Source of the DNA: Hymenobacter cellulosilyticus
GTDB lineage: Bacteria; Bacteroidota; Bacteroidia; Cytophagales; Hymenobacteraceae
Assembly (NCBI RefSeq): GCF_022919215.1
Contig: NZ_CP095046.1
Coordinates: forward strand, 1,416,501-1,480,500
Length of the DNA: 64,000 nucleotides
Direction of reading: 5' to 3'
The position numbers and the translations under genes are program-made. A model generated the notes under the pieces. It made no database searches. It saw only the letters and a program-made list of their open reading frames with translations, and was not told the DNA's origin. Positions 18,200-27,368 of this stretch are shown here, one piece after another; positions within the stretch are counted from its first letter, which is position 1; every line of letters begins with the position of its first letter.

Positions 18200-18435
18200 T
18201 TTTAGGGGGCTCTTTCTAGATTGTTGAGTTGTTGGTTGTGTGCATGGGTAATTTGCAGGGCTTTTACACTAACTCTTTGCTTACCATCGTTTAACCGGTA
18301 TCTGTCCCGGTTCGTAGACAAAAGGCAAGCATTGGGCGACAGGCTTGCGAGCGAATGTAATATTCGCTAGATTTGCCGGATCGTTAAATTGTAATCTTAG
18401 GGTATCGCCGCCTGAACAGTCTTTTTTTCCTTAAC

Positions 18436-19440
18436 ATGAACAAGTTTCTCGTATTGCCTCTCGTAGCCCTGTCGGCGCTGTTTCTGGGAGGCTGTGGTTT
18501 CGGCAAAGGACCGCAAGGCGATTTGGTCGGAGCGGAGGACCGCCCCGAGTTCAATCCGCAGGAAGTTCCTTTTGGCATGGTACCCTGCCCCGGCGGAACC
18601 TTCCACATGGGTCAAACCGACCAAGACATTTCGGCTTCCATGGTTAACATGAACAAGCAGGTGACTATCGCCGGCTTCTACATGGATGAGACGGAAATTA
18701 CCAACAATGAGTATCGTCAATTTATGAACGCCATTCGGCAGGACTCTATTGATGTGCTCGGCGAGGAGTATGTAATGACAGAGCTCTACCCCGATACTAC
18801 GGTATGGGTCCGGGACTTCACCTACCACATGGGTGACCCCCTGATGGAGTATTACTACACTCACCCTGCTTTTGATGACTACCCGGTAGTTGGTGTTGAC
18901 TGGTTCGCGGCTAAGTATTTCTGCAACTGGCGCACCAAGAATAAGAATGCTGCTAACGCGGAGGCGGGCTTGGCTCCTACGCCAAACTTCCGCTTGCCTT
19001 CCGAGGCTGAATGGGAGTACGCTGCTCGTGGTGGTCGTGACCTTGCTACATACCCTTGGGGTGGCCCTTACCTGCGCAACTCGAAAGGCTGCATGTTGGC
19101 AAATTTTAAGCCGGGCCGTGGTGACTACGCCAGCGATGGTTACGCTTACACCGCCCCCGTAGGGGCCTTCTTCCCGAACGATTTTGGCCTGTACGATATG
19201 TCGGGCAACGTGTCGGAGTGGTGTGATGATGCTTACATGGAAGCTTCAGTACCGGTGGTATGGGACATGAACCCAACCAACCCCGACGACAACGAGCCCC
19301 GCAAAGTAGTACGTGGCGGTTCGTGGAAAGACATCTCTTATTTCCTGGAAACTGGTACTCGTAACTTTGAGTACCAAGATTCCGCGCGCTCCTACATTGG
19401 TTTCCGCACGGCTATGATCCAAATCGGATCAGCTCTTTAG
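18436..19440 (+). CDS. gldK: T9SS/gliding lipoprotein GldK (PorK)
   Basis: Periplasm-facing outer-membrane lipoprotein that forms the T9SS ring with GldN. The lipobox is LGGC at the N-terminus. The rest is a formylglycine-generating-enzyme (SUMF1) fold: PCPGGTFHMGQTDQD, FYMDETEITNNEYRQF, PVVGVDWFAAKYFCNW, RLPSEAEWEYAARGG, GLYDMSGNVSEWC, VVRGGSW and the end RSYIGFRTAM. As in other GldK/GldJ proteins the fold is used structurally. 334 residues, intact. It starts about 235 bases after porP and lies about 70 bases before gldL. Confidence 0.95.
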   Translation: MNKFLVLPLVALSALFLGGCGFGKGPQGDLVGAEDRPEFNPQEVPFGMVPCPGGTFHMGQTDQDISASMVNMNKQVTIAGFYMDETEITNNEYRQFMNAIRQDSIDVLGEEYVMTELYPDTTVWVRDFTYHMGDPLMEYYYTHPAFDDYPVVGVDWFAAKYFCNWRTKNKNAANAEAGLAPTPNFRLPSEAEWEYAARGGRDLATYPWGGPYLRNSKGCMLANFKPGRGDYASDGYAYTAPVGAFFPNDFGLYDMSGNVSEWCDDAYMEASVPVVWDMNPTNPDDNEPRKVVRGGSWKDISYFLETGTRNFEYQDSARSYIGFRTAMIQIGSAL

Positions 19441-19510
19441 GAAAACTTAATACTCGCATCCCCCCTCGGTTTTACATCATCACACAACAAATTTTCCAAT
19501 TCAAATTCAA

Positions 19511-20319
19511 ATGGCAGCAAAAGGCGGTAGTTTCCTGTATGACGTGGTTATGCCCAAGGTGTACGGCATCGGGCCGCAGTCGTAATCGTCGGGGCTTTGT
19601 TTAAAATTCAGCACTGGGATGGCGCTAGCGAAATGCTTATCGTTGGTCTCGGCACTGAAGCATTGATTTTCTTACTTAGTGCGTTCCAGCCTGCTTCACA
19701 CGAGCCAGATTGGTCGTTGGTTTACCCTGAACTGAGCGAAGGATATGATCCTTCTACCGGAAGCAAAAGCTTCTCTACTTCGGACAACAATAGCATGGGT
19801 TTGACCAAGAAATTGGATGACATGCTAAAGGATGCCAACGTGACGCCAGAGGCTATTTCTTCTTTGGGTGCTGGTTTGAACCGTCTGTCGACGACCACGC
19901 AGCAACTCTCTTCGCTGGGTGATGCTACTAACGCTACCGAAGAGTACACCACAAAGGTTCGTTCGGCTGCTCAGTCGCTGGAGCGCATCAACGAAGCGTA
20001 TTCGCAAACGGCTCAGGCTATTGGCGCAATGTCTGAAGCTACTTCTGATGCTCGCGAGTACCACCTGCAGGTGCAGAACGTAACCAAAAACTTGGGCGCT
20101 CTGAATGCAGTGTACGAAATGGAGCTGCAGGATGCTAACACGCACCTGAAGTCCATGAACAAATTCTATGGCACTCTGAGCCAGGCTATGGAGAACCTGA
20201 CCGAAGCTGGCAAAGAAACCGACCAGTTCAAGCAGGAAGTAACTCAGTTGACCAGCAACCTGGGTTCGTTGAACCGGGTGTATGGCAACATGCTCAACGC
20301 TATGCGTGCTACCAGCTAA
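19511..20319 (+). CDS. gldL: T9SS motor protein GldL (frameshifted)
   Basis: Inner-membrane protein that, with GldM, forms the proton-driven motor of type IX secretion and gliding. MAAKGGSFLYDVVMPKVYG leads into two adjacent membrane helices (AAVVIVGALFKIQHW with Glu/His nearby, then EMLIVGLGTEALIFLLSAF) and a long cytoplasmic coiled-coil tail with repeats of the type SLERINEAYSQTAQAIG and KNLGALNAVYEMELQDANTH. A missing G in the run at 19571-19573 creates a false stop after 24 codons; repaired length is 269 residues, normal for the family. gldM follows after about 50 bases. Confidence 0.95.
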
Positions 20320-20371
20320 TCATAGCGTAGCAAAAGTTTCCGTCCAACACATATAGATTAGGCACGACACG

Positions 20372-21952
20372 ATGGCGGGAGGAAAAGAAACTCCAAGGCA
20401 GAAGATGATTGGCATGATGTACTTGGTACTGACTGCACTTCTGGCCCTTCAAGTAAACTCAGCAATTCTACTCAAGTTCAAGTTCCTCGATGACAGCCTT
20501 TCTGCAATCAACGATAAGGTTTCGAAGTCGAACGACGGTACGGTAAAAGGTATCCAGGCCCAGGTCGAGAAAAACCATGGTCAACCCCGCGATTTAGCTA
20601 TCCTGAAAGAAAGCGAAGAGATTCGCAAATCCACTCAGGAGATGGTTGCCTACCTAGGTACTGTACGCGAAAAACTCTTGGCTGCCACTGAAAATACTGG
20701 CAAAAACGAGTTTAAAAATATGAGTGCCGAAGACAAGGTGGCTAGCACCATGCTTGGCGGCAAAAAAGACGGCGTTGCCTATGAGATGAAGAATAAGCTG
20801 AATGCCTATTCTTCTTACATCGGCAAATATGTTCCAGGTATTGCTCCTTTGGCACTCGATGCCAAGGACGATCCAATGGTTACAGACAAAGAGCAGCGTA
20901 ACAAGAACTTTGCTGAGCTGAACTTTGAAAATACTCCGGTAGTAGCAGCTTTGGCTACGTTGGCTCAAAAAGAAGCTGAAGTTCTGAAGTACGAGTCGGA
21001 TGCTCTGGCTGCTCAGTCAGCTAAAGTTGGTGGTACTATCATTGTATTCGACAAAGTTGGTGCTTTCGCTAGCGCAGAGTCGAACACGGTAGCTGCCGGC
21101 ACTAAGTACAAAGCTGAGCTATTTTTGACGGCTTCGGCGACTGGCCTGAAGCCCTCGATGACCTTGAACGGCAGCCCGCTGACAGTTGGTCCCGATGGCA
21201 AAGGTAAAGTGGAGTTCACCGCTCGCCCTGGCTCTTTTGACGCTGCTGGCAACGCCAAAGCCCAGTGGACTGGCACGATCCGCTTTAAGCAGAACGGCCG
21301 CGACACTACCTTTAAGGTTACGGTTCCTTACACGGTAACCAAGCCTGTAATGCAGATTCAATCGGCTTCGGTCCAGGCTCTGTATTTCAAGTGTGGCAAC
21401 AAGCTGAGCGTACAGGTACCCGCTCTGGGCGCCCAATACAAGCCTAGCTTCTCGGCGTCAGGTGCTTCGGTTATTTCTGGTTCAAAAACTGGTGACGTAA
21501 CCCTAATTCCTAACTCGCGCGAAGTAACTCTGAGCGTGAGCAGCAGCGGCAATGCCATTGGTTCGCAAACCTTCCAGGTTCGTCCAATTCCTAAGCCCGA
21601 GATTAAGTGCATCGTTGGTGGCCGCGAGGCTAACGAGAAGCAAGGCACGCCTATCACGGCAGTTCGCAACATGAGCTTGAAGGCTGTGCCGGATGCTGGT
21701 TTTGCTACCTTCCTGCCAGAGGATGCTCGTTACCGCGTAACGCGCTACGAAGTAACTCTGGTACGTGGTAAGCGCCCTGCCATTCCAACTCGTACCATCA
21801 ACGGTCCTGAGGCTAACCTGAGTGATGTTGTAAACTCGGCCCGTGAAGGTGACCGTCTCTACATCGAAGTGAAAGAAGTTCGTCGTTTGAACTTCCAGGA
21901 TCAGCAGGAAGAAGTAAACGTAGCGAAGCAGTTCAATATTCCGTTGCTGTAA
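20372..21952 (+). CDS. gldM: T9SS motor protein GldM
   Basis: Spans the periplasm from the inner-membrane motor to the GldK/GldN ring. One N-terminal membrane helix (MIGMMYLVLTALLALQV) follows the short cytoplasmic start MAGGKETPRQK. A long periplasmic part made of consecutive beta domains follows, with recognisable pieces FTARPGSFDAAGNAKAQW, VTVPYTVTKPVMQIQS and YKPSFSASGASVISG. 526 residues, matching PorM/GldM length. The frame is intact and lies between gldL and gldN in the canonical order. Confidence 0.96.
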   Translation: MAGGKETPRQKMIGMMYLVLTALLALQVNSAILLKFKFLDDSLSAINDKVSKSNDGTVKGIQAQVEKNHGQPRDLAILKESEEIRKSTQEMVAYLGTVREKLLAATENTGKNEFKNMSAEDKVASTMLGGKKDGVAYEMKNKLNAYSSYIGKYVPGIAPLALDAKDDPMVTDKEQRNKNFAELNFENTPVVAALATLAQKEAEVLKYESDALAAQSAKVGGTIIVFDKVGAFASAESNTVAAGTKYKAELFLTASATGLKPSMTLNGSPLTVGPDGKGKVEFTARPGSFDAAGNAKAQWTGTIRFKQNGRDTTFKVTVPYTVTKPVMQIQSASVQALYFKCGNKLSVQVPALGAQYKPSFSASGASVISGSKTGDVTLIPNSREVTLSVSSSGNAIGSQTFQVRPIPKPEIKCIVGGREANEKQGTPITAVRNMSLKAVPDAGFATFLPEDARYRVTRYEVTLVRGKRPAIPTRTINGPEANLSDVVNSAREGDRLYIEVKEVRRLNFQDQQEEVNVAKQFNIPLL

Positions 21953-21999
21953 GCGTTATTCTTCTGAACTAACCGCAGCGCTTTTTTGATTACCACGGT

Positions 22000-22887
22000 A
22001 TGAACAAATTCCTCTCCTTCGCCGCTTTGGCGGCCAGCCTGACGCTGTCGGTCTCAGCATCGGCTCAGGAACAAGCTACGACCGCCAGCAGCAACGGCTC
22101 GTATCGCCCGATTCCTAACTCGGACATTATGTTCCGGAAAACGATCTGGCGTGCGGTTGACCTTCGCGAAAAGCAGAACAAGCCAATGTTCTCGGAGGGC
22201 AAAGAAATTAGCCGGGTGATTCTGGAAGCCGTTAAGCGCGGTGAGCTTCAAGCTTATCGCAATGACTCTTTGACTTCTACCTTTACCGGTCCGGAAGTAT
22301 CGAGCCGGATGTCATATGTAGAAGCTAGTGCAGGCTTAAGCGAAGAAGAAAAAGCGGCTGGTTTTAGCGAAGAAAGCACCGATGACGACTGGGGCGCTCC
22401 TAAGACCAAAGGTAAAAAAGGCAAAACTGCCTCCAAGCCTAAGGCCCCTGCCGCACCACCAAGCTACGAGTACCGCTACAAGGACTTGTACCAGATGGAA
22501 TTGAAAGAGGATATGATCTTTGACAAGAAACGGTCACGGATGTATCACGACATCAAAACCGTTACGTTGCTGGTTCCTTCCACGCTAAGCTCGAACGTAT
22601 CGGGTATTGAAACTCCAATTGGCACGTTCAAGTACAGCGACTTGGTGCGCGTGTTCCGAGCTAACCCCGATAAGGCTATCTGGTTTAACTCGCAAAATGA
22701 TGCCCAGCACAAGAACTTGGCTGACGCTTTTGAACTGTGGCTGTTCAACTCGTATATCGTGAAGGTTTCTAACCCAAACGACTCGCGTTTGGACGAAGTA
22801 TACGGCGGGCCGCAGCAGGGTATCCTGGCTGCCCAGCAGGCTGCTTCGGACCTCATCGAGTATGAGTACAACCTTTGGAGCTTCTAA
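22000..22887 (+). CDS. gldN: T9SS periplasmic ring protein GldN (PorN)
   Basis: Periplasmic partner of GldK in the T9SS ring. Signal peptide MNKFLSFAALAASLTLSVSA, then the conserved start of the mature domain, RPIPNSDIMFRKTIWRAVDL with REKQNKPMF. Also DLYQMELKEDMIFDKKRSRM and ILAAQQASDL-like AAQQAASDLIEYEYNLWSF at the end. 295 residues. A Lys/Pro-rich linker (TKGKKGKTASKPKAP) lies near residue 140. Last gene of the operon, followed at once by a perfect terminator. Confidence 0.95.
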   Translation: MNKFLSFAALAASLTLSVSASAQEQATTASSNGSYRPIPNSDIMFRKTIWRAVDLREKQNKPMFSEGKEISRVILEAVKRGELQAYRNDSLTSTFTGPEVSSRMSYVEASAGLSEEEKAAGFSEESTDDDWGAPKTKGKKGKTASKPKAPAAPPSYEYRYKDLYQMELKEDMIFDKKRSRMYHDIKTVTLLVPSTLSSNVSGIETPIGTFKYSDLVRVFRANPDKAIWFNSQNDAQHKNLADAFELWLFNSYIVKVSNPNDSRLDEVYGGPQQGILAAQQAASDLIEYEYNLWSF

Positions 22888-22903
22888 TAGCTTACTAATT
22901 ACC

Positions 22904-22936
22904 AAAAAGGCCCGGCGCATGCGCCGGGCCTTTTTG
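22904..22936 (+). terminator. Bidirectional terminator after gldN
   Basis: A perfect 15-bp inverted repeat (22904-22918 with 22921-22935) with A5 on one side and T5 on the other. It serves gldN and, on the other strand, uvrC. Confidence 0.92.
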
Positions 22937-22956
22937 TTTGTCTAAGAATTTGGCGA

Positions 22957-24783
22957 CTATTCTACCGCGAGACCAGGCTCAGTGGCCTCCTGCTCACTAA
23001 AGTAAGTGAGCAGAATACGAGCTTTAGCCTTACCTACTTCTTCAATCAATTGCGCTTCGGTTAACTCTTTAATCTTCTTTACTGACTTGAACTTAGTCAG
23101 CAGTTTCTCGGCAGTAACCGGGCCCAGGCCCTTCACGTCCGTTAGCTCTGTTTTGAGCGTGGCGGCGTCGCGGCGGCTACGGTGGAAGGTGATGCCAAAA
23201 CGGTGTACTTCGTCACGCATGCGCTGAAAAAGACGTAAGGACTCGCTCTTCTTGTCAATGTAAAGCGGCAAAGGGTCGTTGGGTACGTAAATTTCTTCCA
23301 AGCGCTTGGCGATGCCGATGACCGGTATTTGGCCCCACAGATTCAGATCCTTCAATGCCTTGACGGCCATGCTGAGTTGACCTTTTCCTCCGTCGACAAT
23401 AACAAGCTGGGGCAGCGAGGCACCTTCATCCACTAAGCGGCGGTAGCGGCGGGTTACAACTTCGTACATCGAGTCGAAGTCGTTGGGGCCTACTACAGTT
23501 TTGATGTGATAGTGGCGGTAGTCCTTCTTGCTGGGCTTGGCGTTGCGGAAACACACCATAGCAGCTACCGGATTGTCGCCTTGGAAGTTGGAGTTGTCGA
23601 AGCACTCGATGTGCTTAGGAAGCTCCGTAAGACGCAAATCTTTCTTGATGGTTTCCATGATACGGACCTCGTTCAGGTCTTTCGACCGGTCGTTCATGCT
23701 CTCCTTCTCCTTGCGCAGATACATGACGTTCTTGATAGAAAGCTCCAACAGCTTCCGCTTATCACCGATTTGAGGAACGGTGACTGTGGCGTTTGCAATC
23801 GGCAATTCCGGTAAGGCTACGTTGACTAGCACTTCCCGTGACTGGCTTTCAAACTCCTCCCGCATCTGCATGATCATGGGAGCTAGAATCTCAGCATCGG
23901 TTTCGTCGAGCTTCTTCTGCACTTCCACCGACTGCGTGAGAATAATAGCGCCATTCATCACCTTCAGGTAGTTGATAAAGGCACTTTTCTCGTTGGCGGC
24001 AATGCTGAAGACGTCGATATTGGACAAGGAGGCATTTACTACCGTCGACTTGGCCTGGAACTCGTCGAGCCGGTCGAGCTTCTGCTTGAAGGAGTGAGCC
24101 AGCTCAAACTGCTGGTCCTGGGCGGCGGCCATCATCTTCTCTTTGAAGTAGGCCTTGGGTACGCTCAGGTTGCCGCTGAGAATGTTACGGATCTGCTGGA
24201 TGTTCTGGTTGTAAACTTCCTCCTCAACTAACCCCTCGCAGGGCCCTTTGCAATTGCCCAGGTGGTATTCCAGACAAACTTTGAACTTGCCCGCTGCCAC
24301 GTTTTCGGGCGAAAGGTTATAAGTGCAGGTGCGCAACGGATACAAGGCCCGAATCAGCTCCAGCAGGATGTTCATGGCCGTGAGGTTGGCATACGGGCCA
24401 TAGTAGCGGGAGCCGTCGTTGATTTTCTTGCGTGTGGGAAGCAGGCGGGGAAAACGCTCGTTGGTCAGGCACAAGTAGGGGTAGGTTTTGCCGTCCTTGA
24501 GCAGGATGTTGTACTTGGGCTGATTCTGCTTGATGAGGTTGTTCTCCAGCAGAAACGCGTCCGATTCACTGTCGACAATGGTAAACTCGATGCGCTTGAT
24601 ATTGCGCACCAGCTGCTGGGTCTTCTTGTTGTGGTCCTGCTTGTTGAAGTAGCTGCTGACCCGCTTACGAATGTCAATGGCTTTGCCAACGTAGATAATA
24701 CCTTCGTCGTCAAAGAATTTGTAGATGCCGGGCCGGTGAGGAAGGTGCCGGATTTGTTCTTGCAGATGGTCTTTAGCAGCCAT
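22957..24783 (-). CDS. uvrC: Excinuclease ABC subunit C
   Basis: Makes both incisions in nucleotide excision repair, together with UvrA and UvrB. The 608-residue protein has an N-terminal GIY-YIG nuclease (PGIYKFFDDEGIIYVGKA, residues about 17-35), a Cys cluster (TCTYNLS, VCLEYHLGNCKGPC), a UVR domain near residue 210, the RNase H-like second nuclease (ECFDNSNFQG, LVIVDGGKGQLS, DEVHRFGITFHR) and a C-terminal helix-hairpin-helix (DVKGLGPVTAEKLLTKF). All catalytic regions are present and the frame is intact. It is convergent with the gldN operon. Confidence 0.97.
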   Translation of the reverse strand: MAAKDHLQEQIRHLPHRPGIYKFFDDEGIIYVGKAIDIRKRVSSYFNKQDHNKKTQQLVRNIKRIEFTIVDSESDAFLLENNLIKQNQPKYNILLKDGKTYPYLCLTNERFPRLLPTRKKINDGSRYYGPYANLTAMNILLELIRALYPLRTCTYNLSPENVAAGKFKVCLEYHLGNCKGPCEGLVEEEVYNQNIQQIRNILSGNLSVPKAYFKEKMMAAAQDQQFELAHSFKQKLDRLDEFQAKSTVVNASLSNIDVFSIAANEKSAFINYLKVMNGAIILTQSVEVQKKLDETDAEILAPMIMQMREEFESQSREVLVNVALPELPIANATVTVPQIGDKRKLLELSIKNVMYLRKEKESMNDRSKDLNEVRIMETIKKDLRLTELPKHIECFDNSNFQGDNPVAAMVCFRNAKPSKKDYRHYHIKTVVGPNDFDSMYEVVTRRYRRLVDEGASLPQLVIVDGGKGQLSMAVKALKDLNLWGQIPVIGIAKRLEEIYVPNDPLPLYIDKKSESLRLFQRMRDEVHRFGITFHRSRRDAATLKTELTDVKGLGPVTAEKLLTKFKSVKKIKELTEAQLIEEVGKAKARILLTYFSEQEATEPGLAVE

Positions 24784-24883
24784 AGGGAAATAAGACGGAG
24801 GCGGAGTACGGATTTAACTCATAAAACAAAGCAGAGGTTGGGATAATTCGGTCAAACAAGTTTAGCCGAGGCTATATTCTAAA

Positions 24884-24922
24884 ACACAAAGTGGCAGACG
24901 AAAACCGCCTGCCACTTTGTGT
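24884..24922 (-). terminator. Terminator after the class A PBP gene
   Basis: A perfect 14-bp stem (24884-24897 with 24909-24922) with an 11-base loop, followed on the minus strand by TTTAG. It lies 30 bases after the stop codon. Confidence 0.8.
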
Positions 24923-24951
24923 TCGTGCCCTTGAGGATCTTTAGACCAGGT

Positions 24952-27278
24952 TTAAATATCTTCCTCGTCGATGTCTTGCAAGTCGGTTTGGTTGAGCTTC
25001 TGGTCGTAAGGAATTGTGTCGCGCTGCCCGCCGTAGTAGCGGCTGCAGTCGATTTCGATGGACAGCGGCTGCTCGGGTTTGGGGAAGGGACTAGTGCTGA
25101 CGCCGATGCTTTTATCGGCGTATACCTTGCGCATGAACAGGCCGTAGATGGGCAATGCTGCCCGCGCCCCCTGGCCGTAGGAGCCATTGCGGAAGTGGAT
25201 GCTCCGGTCTTCGCCGCCTACCCACATACCACACACCAGGTCCGGAGTGATGCCCATAAACCAAGCGTCGGAGTAGTTGCTGGTGGTACCGGTTTTGGCT
25301 CCGATTTCGTAGGGAAACTTAAAGCCAGTTTTCAGGATAACCGAAGTGCCACCTTGCTCCGTGGTGGATGCCTGTAGCATATAAGTCATTAGGTAGGCCG
25401 TTTCCTCACTAAGGGCCTCGCGCGTCTGGGGTACGAACTCCCGCAGTACGTTGCCATTCTTGTCCTCGATGCGCGTCACCATCATCGGAGCCGTCCACAC
25501 GCCCTTATTCACGAAGGTGCTGTAGGCCCCGCTCAATTCGTAGATGCTCACGTCGCTGGAGCCGAACCCTACGGCTGGTACGGCTTCGATAGGGAGGTAA
25601 TACCAAGGCGCTTGGCGTACGATACCACCGTTTCGGGACCTAGCTTTTGCACCAGCCAGGCCGTAATCGAGTTCATAGACCGCGCCAGGGCCTGGCGGAT
25701 GGTAAACGTGCGGCCGGAGAAGCCACCCTCAAAGTTTTTAGGCGTGTAAGGTGCACGGCCCGCTACGGCGGGGAAAGTCGTGGCTACGTCGGGACGCTGG
25801 TAGCAGGGTGAGTAACCCTGGTCGATAGCGGCGGTGTAGACGATAGGCTTAAAGGTGGAGCCTGGCTGCCGCTTGCCCTGCTTCACGTGGTCGTACTTGA
25901 AGTACTTGAAGTTGGTGCCGCCCACCCAGGCCTTAATTTGCCCGTTGAGCGGGTTCATGGCCATAAAGCCGGAGTGCAAGTAGCGCTTGTAGTAGGCCAG
26001 CGAATCGAGCGGCGACATCATAACCTCTTTCTCGCCCTGCCAGGAGAAAACCATCATCTTGTACTTCTTCTTCAGATAGTAGTTGATGGAATCTTTGTTG
26101 CCGTCGAAGCGGTTTTCCAGGGAACGGTACCGCTCCGTGCGCTTGATGGCAGTTTGCAAGAAGTTGGGAATGATTTTACCGTTCTCGTCGCGCCAGGGCA
26201 ACTGTCCTTTCCAGTGCGCATCAAACATCTTCTGCTGCTGCTTCATGTGCTCAGCCACGGCCGACTCCGCGTACTTCTGCATCCGCGAATCGATGGTCGT
26301 GTAGATTTTCAGGCCATCAGCATACAGGTCGTGGTCAGTTTCCTTGGCCCACTGCAGCAGCGACTTGCTAACCTCGGCCCGGAAGTAAGGGGCAATACCC
26401 TTGTTGGAGTTTTCGACGCTGTAGTGCAGCACAATGGGCTTGGCAGCCGCCACAGCGTGCTCTTCGGGCGTGATGTAGTTGTACTTGCGCATCTGGTAGA
26501 GCACCCAGTTGCGGCGGGTTTTGGCCTGCTCAGGGTTCTGCACCGGGCTGTAGCGGGAGGGAGCATTGAGCACCCCCACCATCAGCGCCGACTCTTCCAG
26601 GTTCAGGTTTTTCGGCGACTTATTAAAGAACGTCTTGGCCGCTACGTTAATACCGAAGGCGTTAGAGCCAAAGTCGTTGGTATTAAGGTACATGCGCATG
26701 ATTTCGCGCTTGGTGTAGCTGCGCTCCAGGCGCACGGCCATAATCCACTCCTTGGTTTTGATGATGAGCATGCGCAGCCCCGGCACGTCGTTCAGGGTGC
26801 CGTCGTTTAGGTCGCCGCGGGTGCGGAACAGCACCTTGGCCAGCTGCTGGGTGAGCGTACTCGAGCCGCGGCTGCGTCCGGTGGCCACGTAGTAAGGAAT
26901 GGCAAACAGACCCTTAAAGTCGATGCCGGAGTGGCCCTCGAAGCGCACGTCTTCCGTGGCAATCAAAGCATCAATCAGGTTCTGGGGCAGGTCTTCGTAG
27001 TCGACGGGCGTACGGTTTTCCCGGAAGTACTTGCCCATGAGTACGCCATCGGCCGAGTAGATTTCGGACGCCAACTCACTTTTGGGGTTTTCCAGCGTTT
27101 TCAGGTTGGGCATGCGCCCAAACAGGTTCAGGAAATTGACGCTGACGGCCAGGATGTACAGAATCAGGCCTAGTACACCGCCTCCGAATAAAAACCAGAG
27201 CGTGCGGGTTAGGCCGGTAAAACGACCCGGTCGTTGGGGTTTGCGGGTGGTCTTGGGCTTGGTGGCGGGGTAAGCCAT
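24952..27278 (-). CDS. Class A penicillin-binding protein 1A-like (frameshifted)
   Basis: Bifunctional peptidoglycan synthase. A Lys/Arg/Pro-rich cytoplasmic tail and one membrane helix (TLWFLFGGGVLGLILYILAV) precede the glycosyltransferase domain (IATEDVRFEGHSGIDF with the catalytic Glu, STLTQQLAKVL, KREIMRMYLN). The transpeptidase domain has PGSTFKPIVY (catalytic Ser and Lys), SMNSITAWL and KTGTTSNYSDAWF. A missing base in the run at 25592-25594 splits it within the transpeptidase; repaired length is 775 residues, usual for PBP1A. It lies 90 bases behind porW in the same direction. Confidence 0.94.
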
Positions 27279-27296
27279 GTATGCAATCAGAATGAT

Positions 27297-27361
27297 GAAT
27301 GATGAATTCCGGCCTGAGCTGAGCCTGTCATGCAGAGCAATTCATACTCCGAAATTCACGA
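27297..27361. repeat. Imperfect inverted repeat between porW and the PBP gene
   Basis: GAATGATGAATTCCGG-like words on the left reappear inverted near 27345-27360 with 13 of 16 bases matching. It resembles the spacer hairpins inside the atp operon in layout, though not in sequence. No T run follows, so termination is unlikely. Confidence 0.45.
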
Positions 27362-27368
27362 TTCAGAA

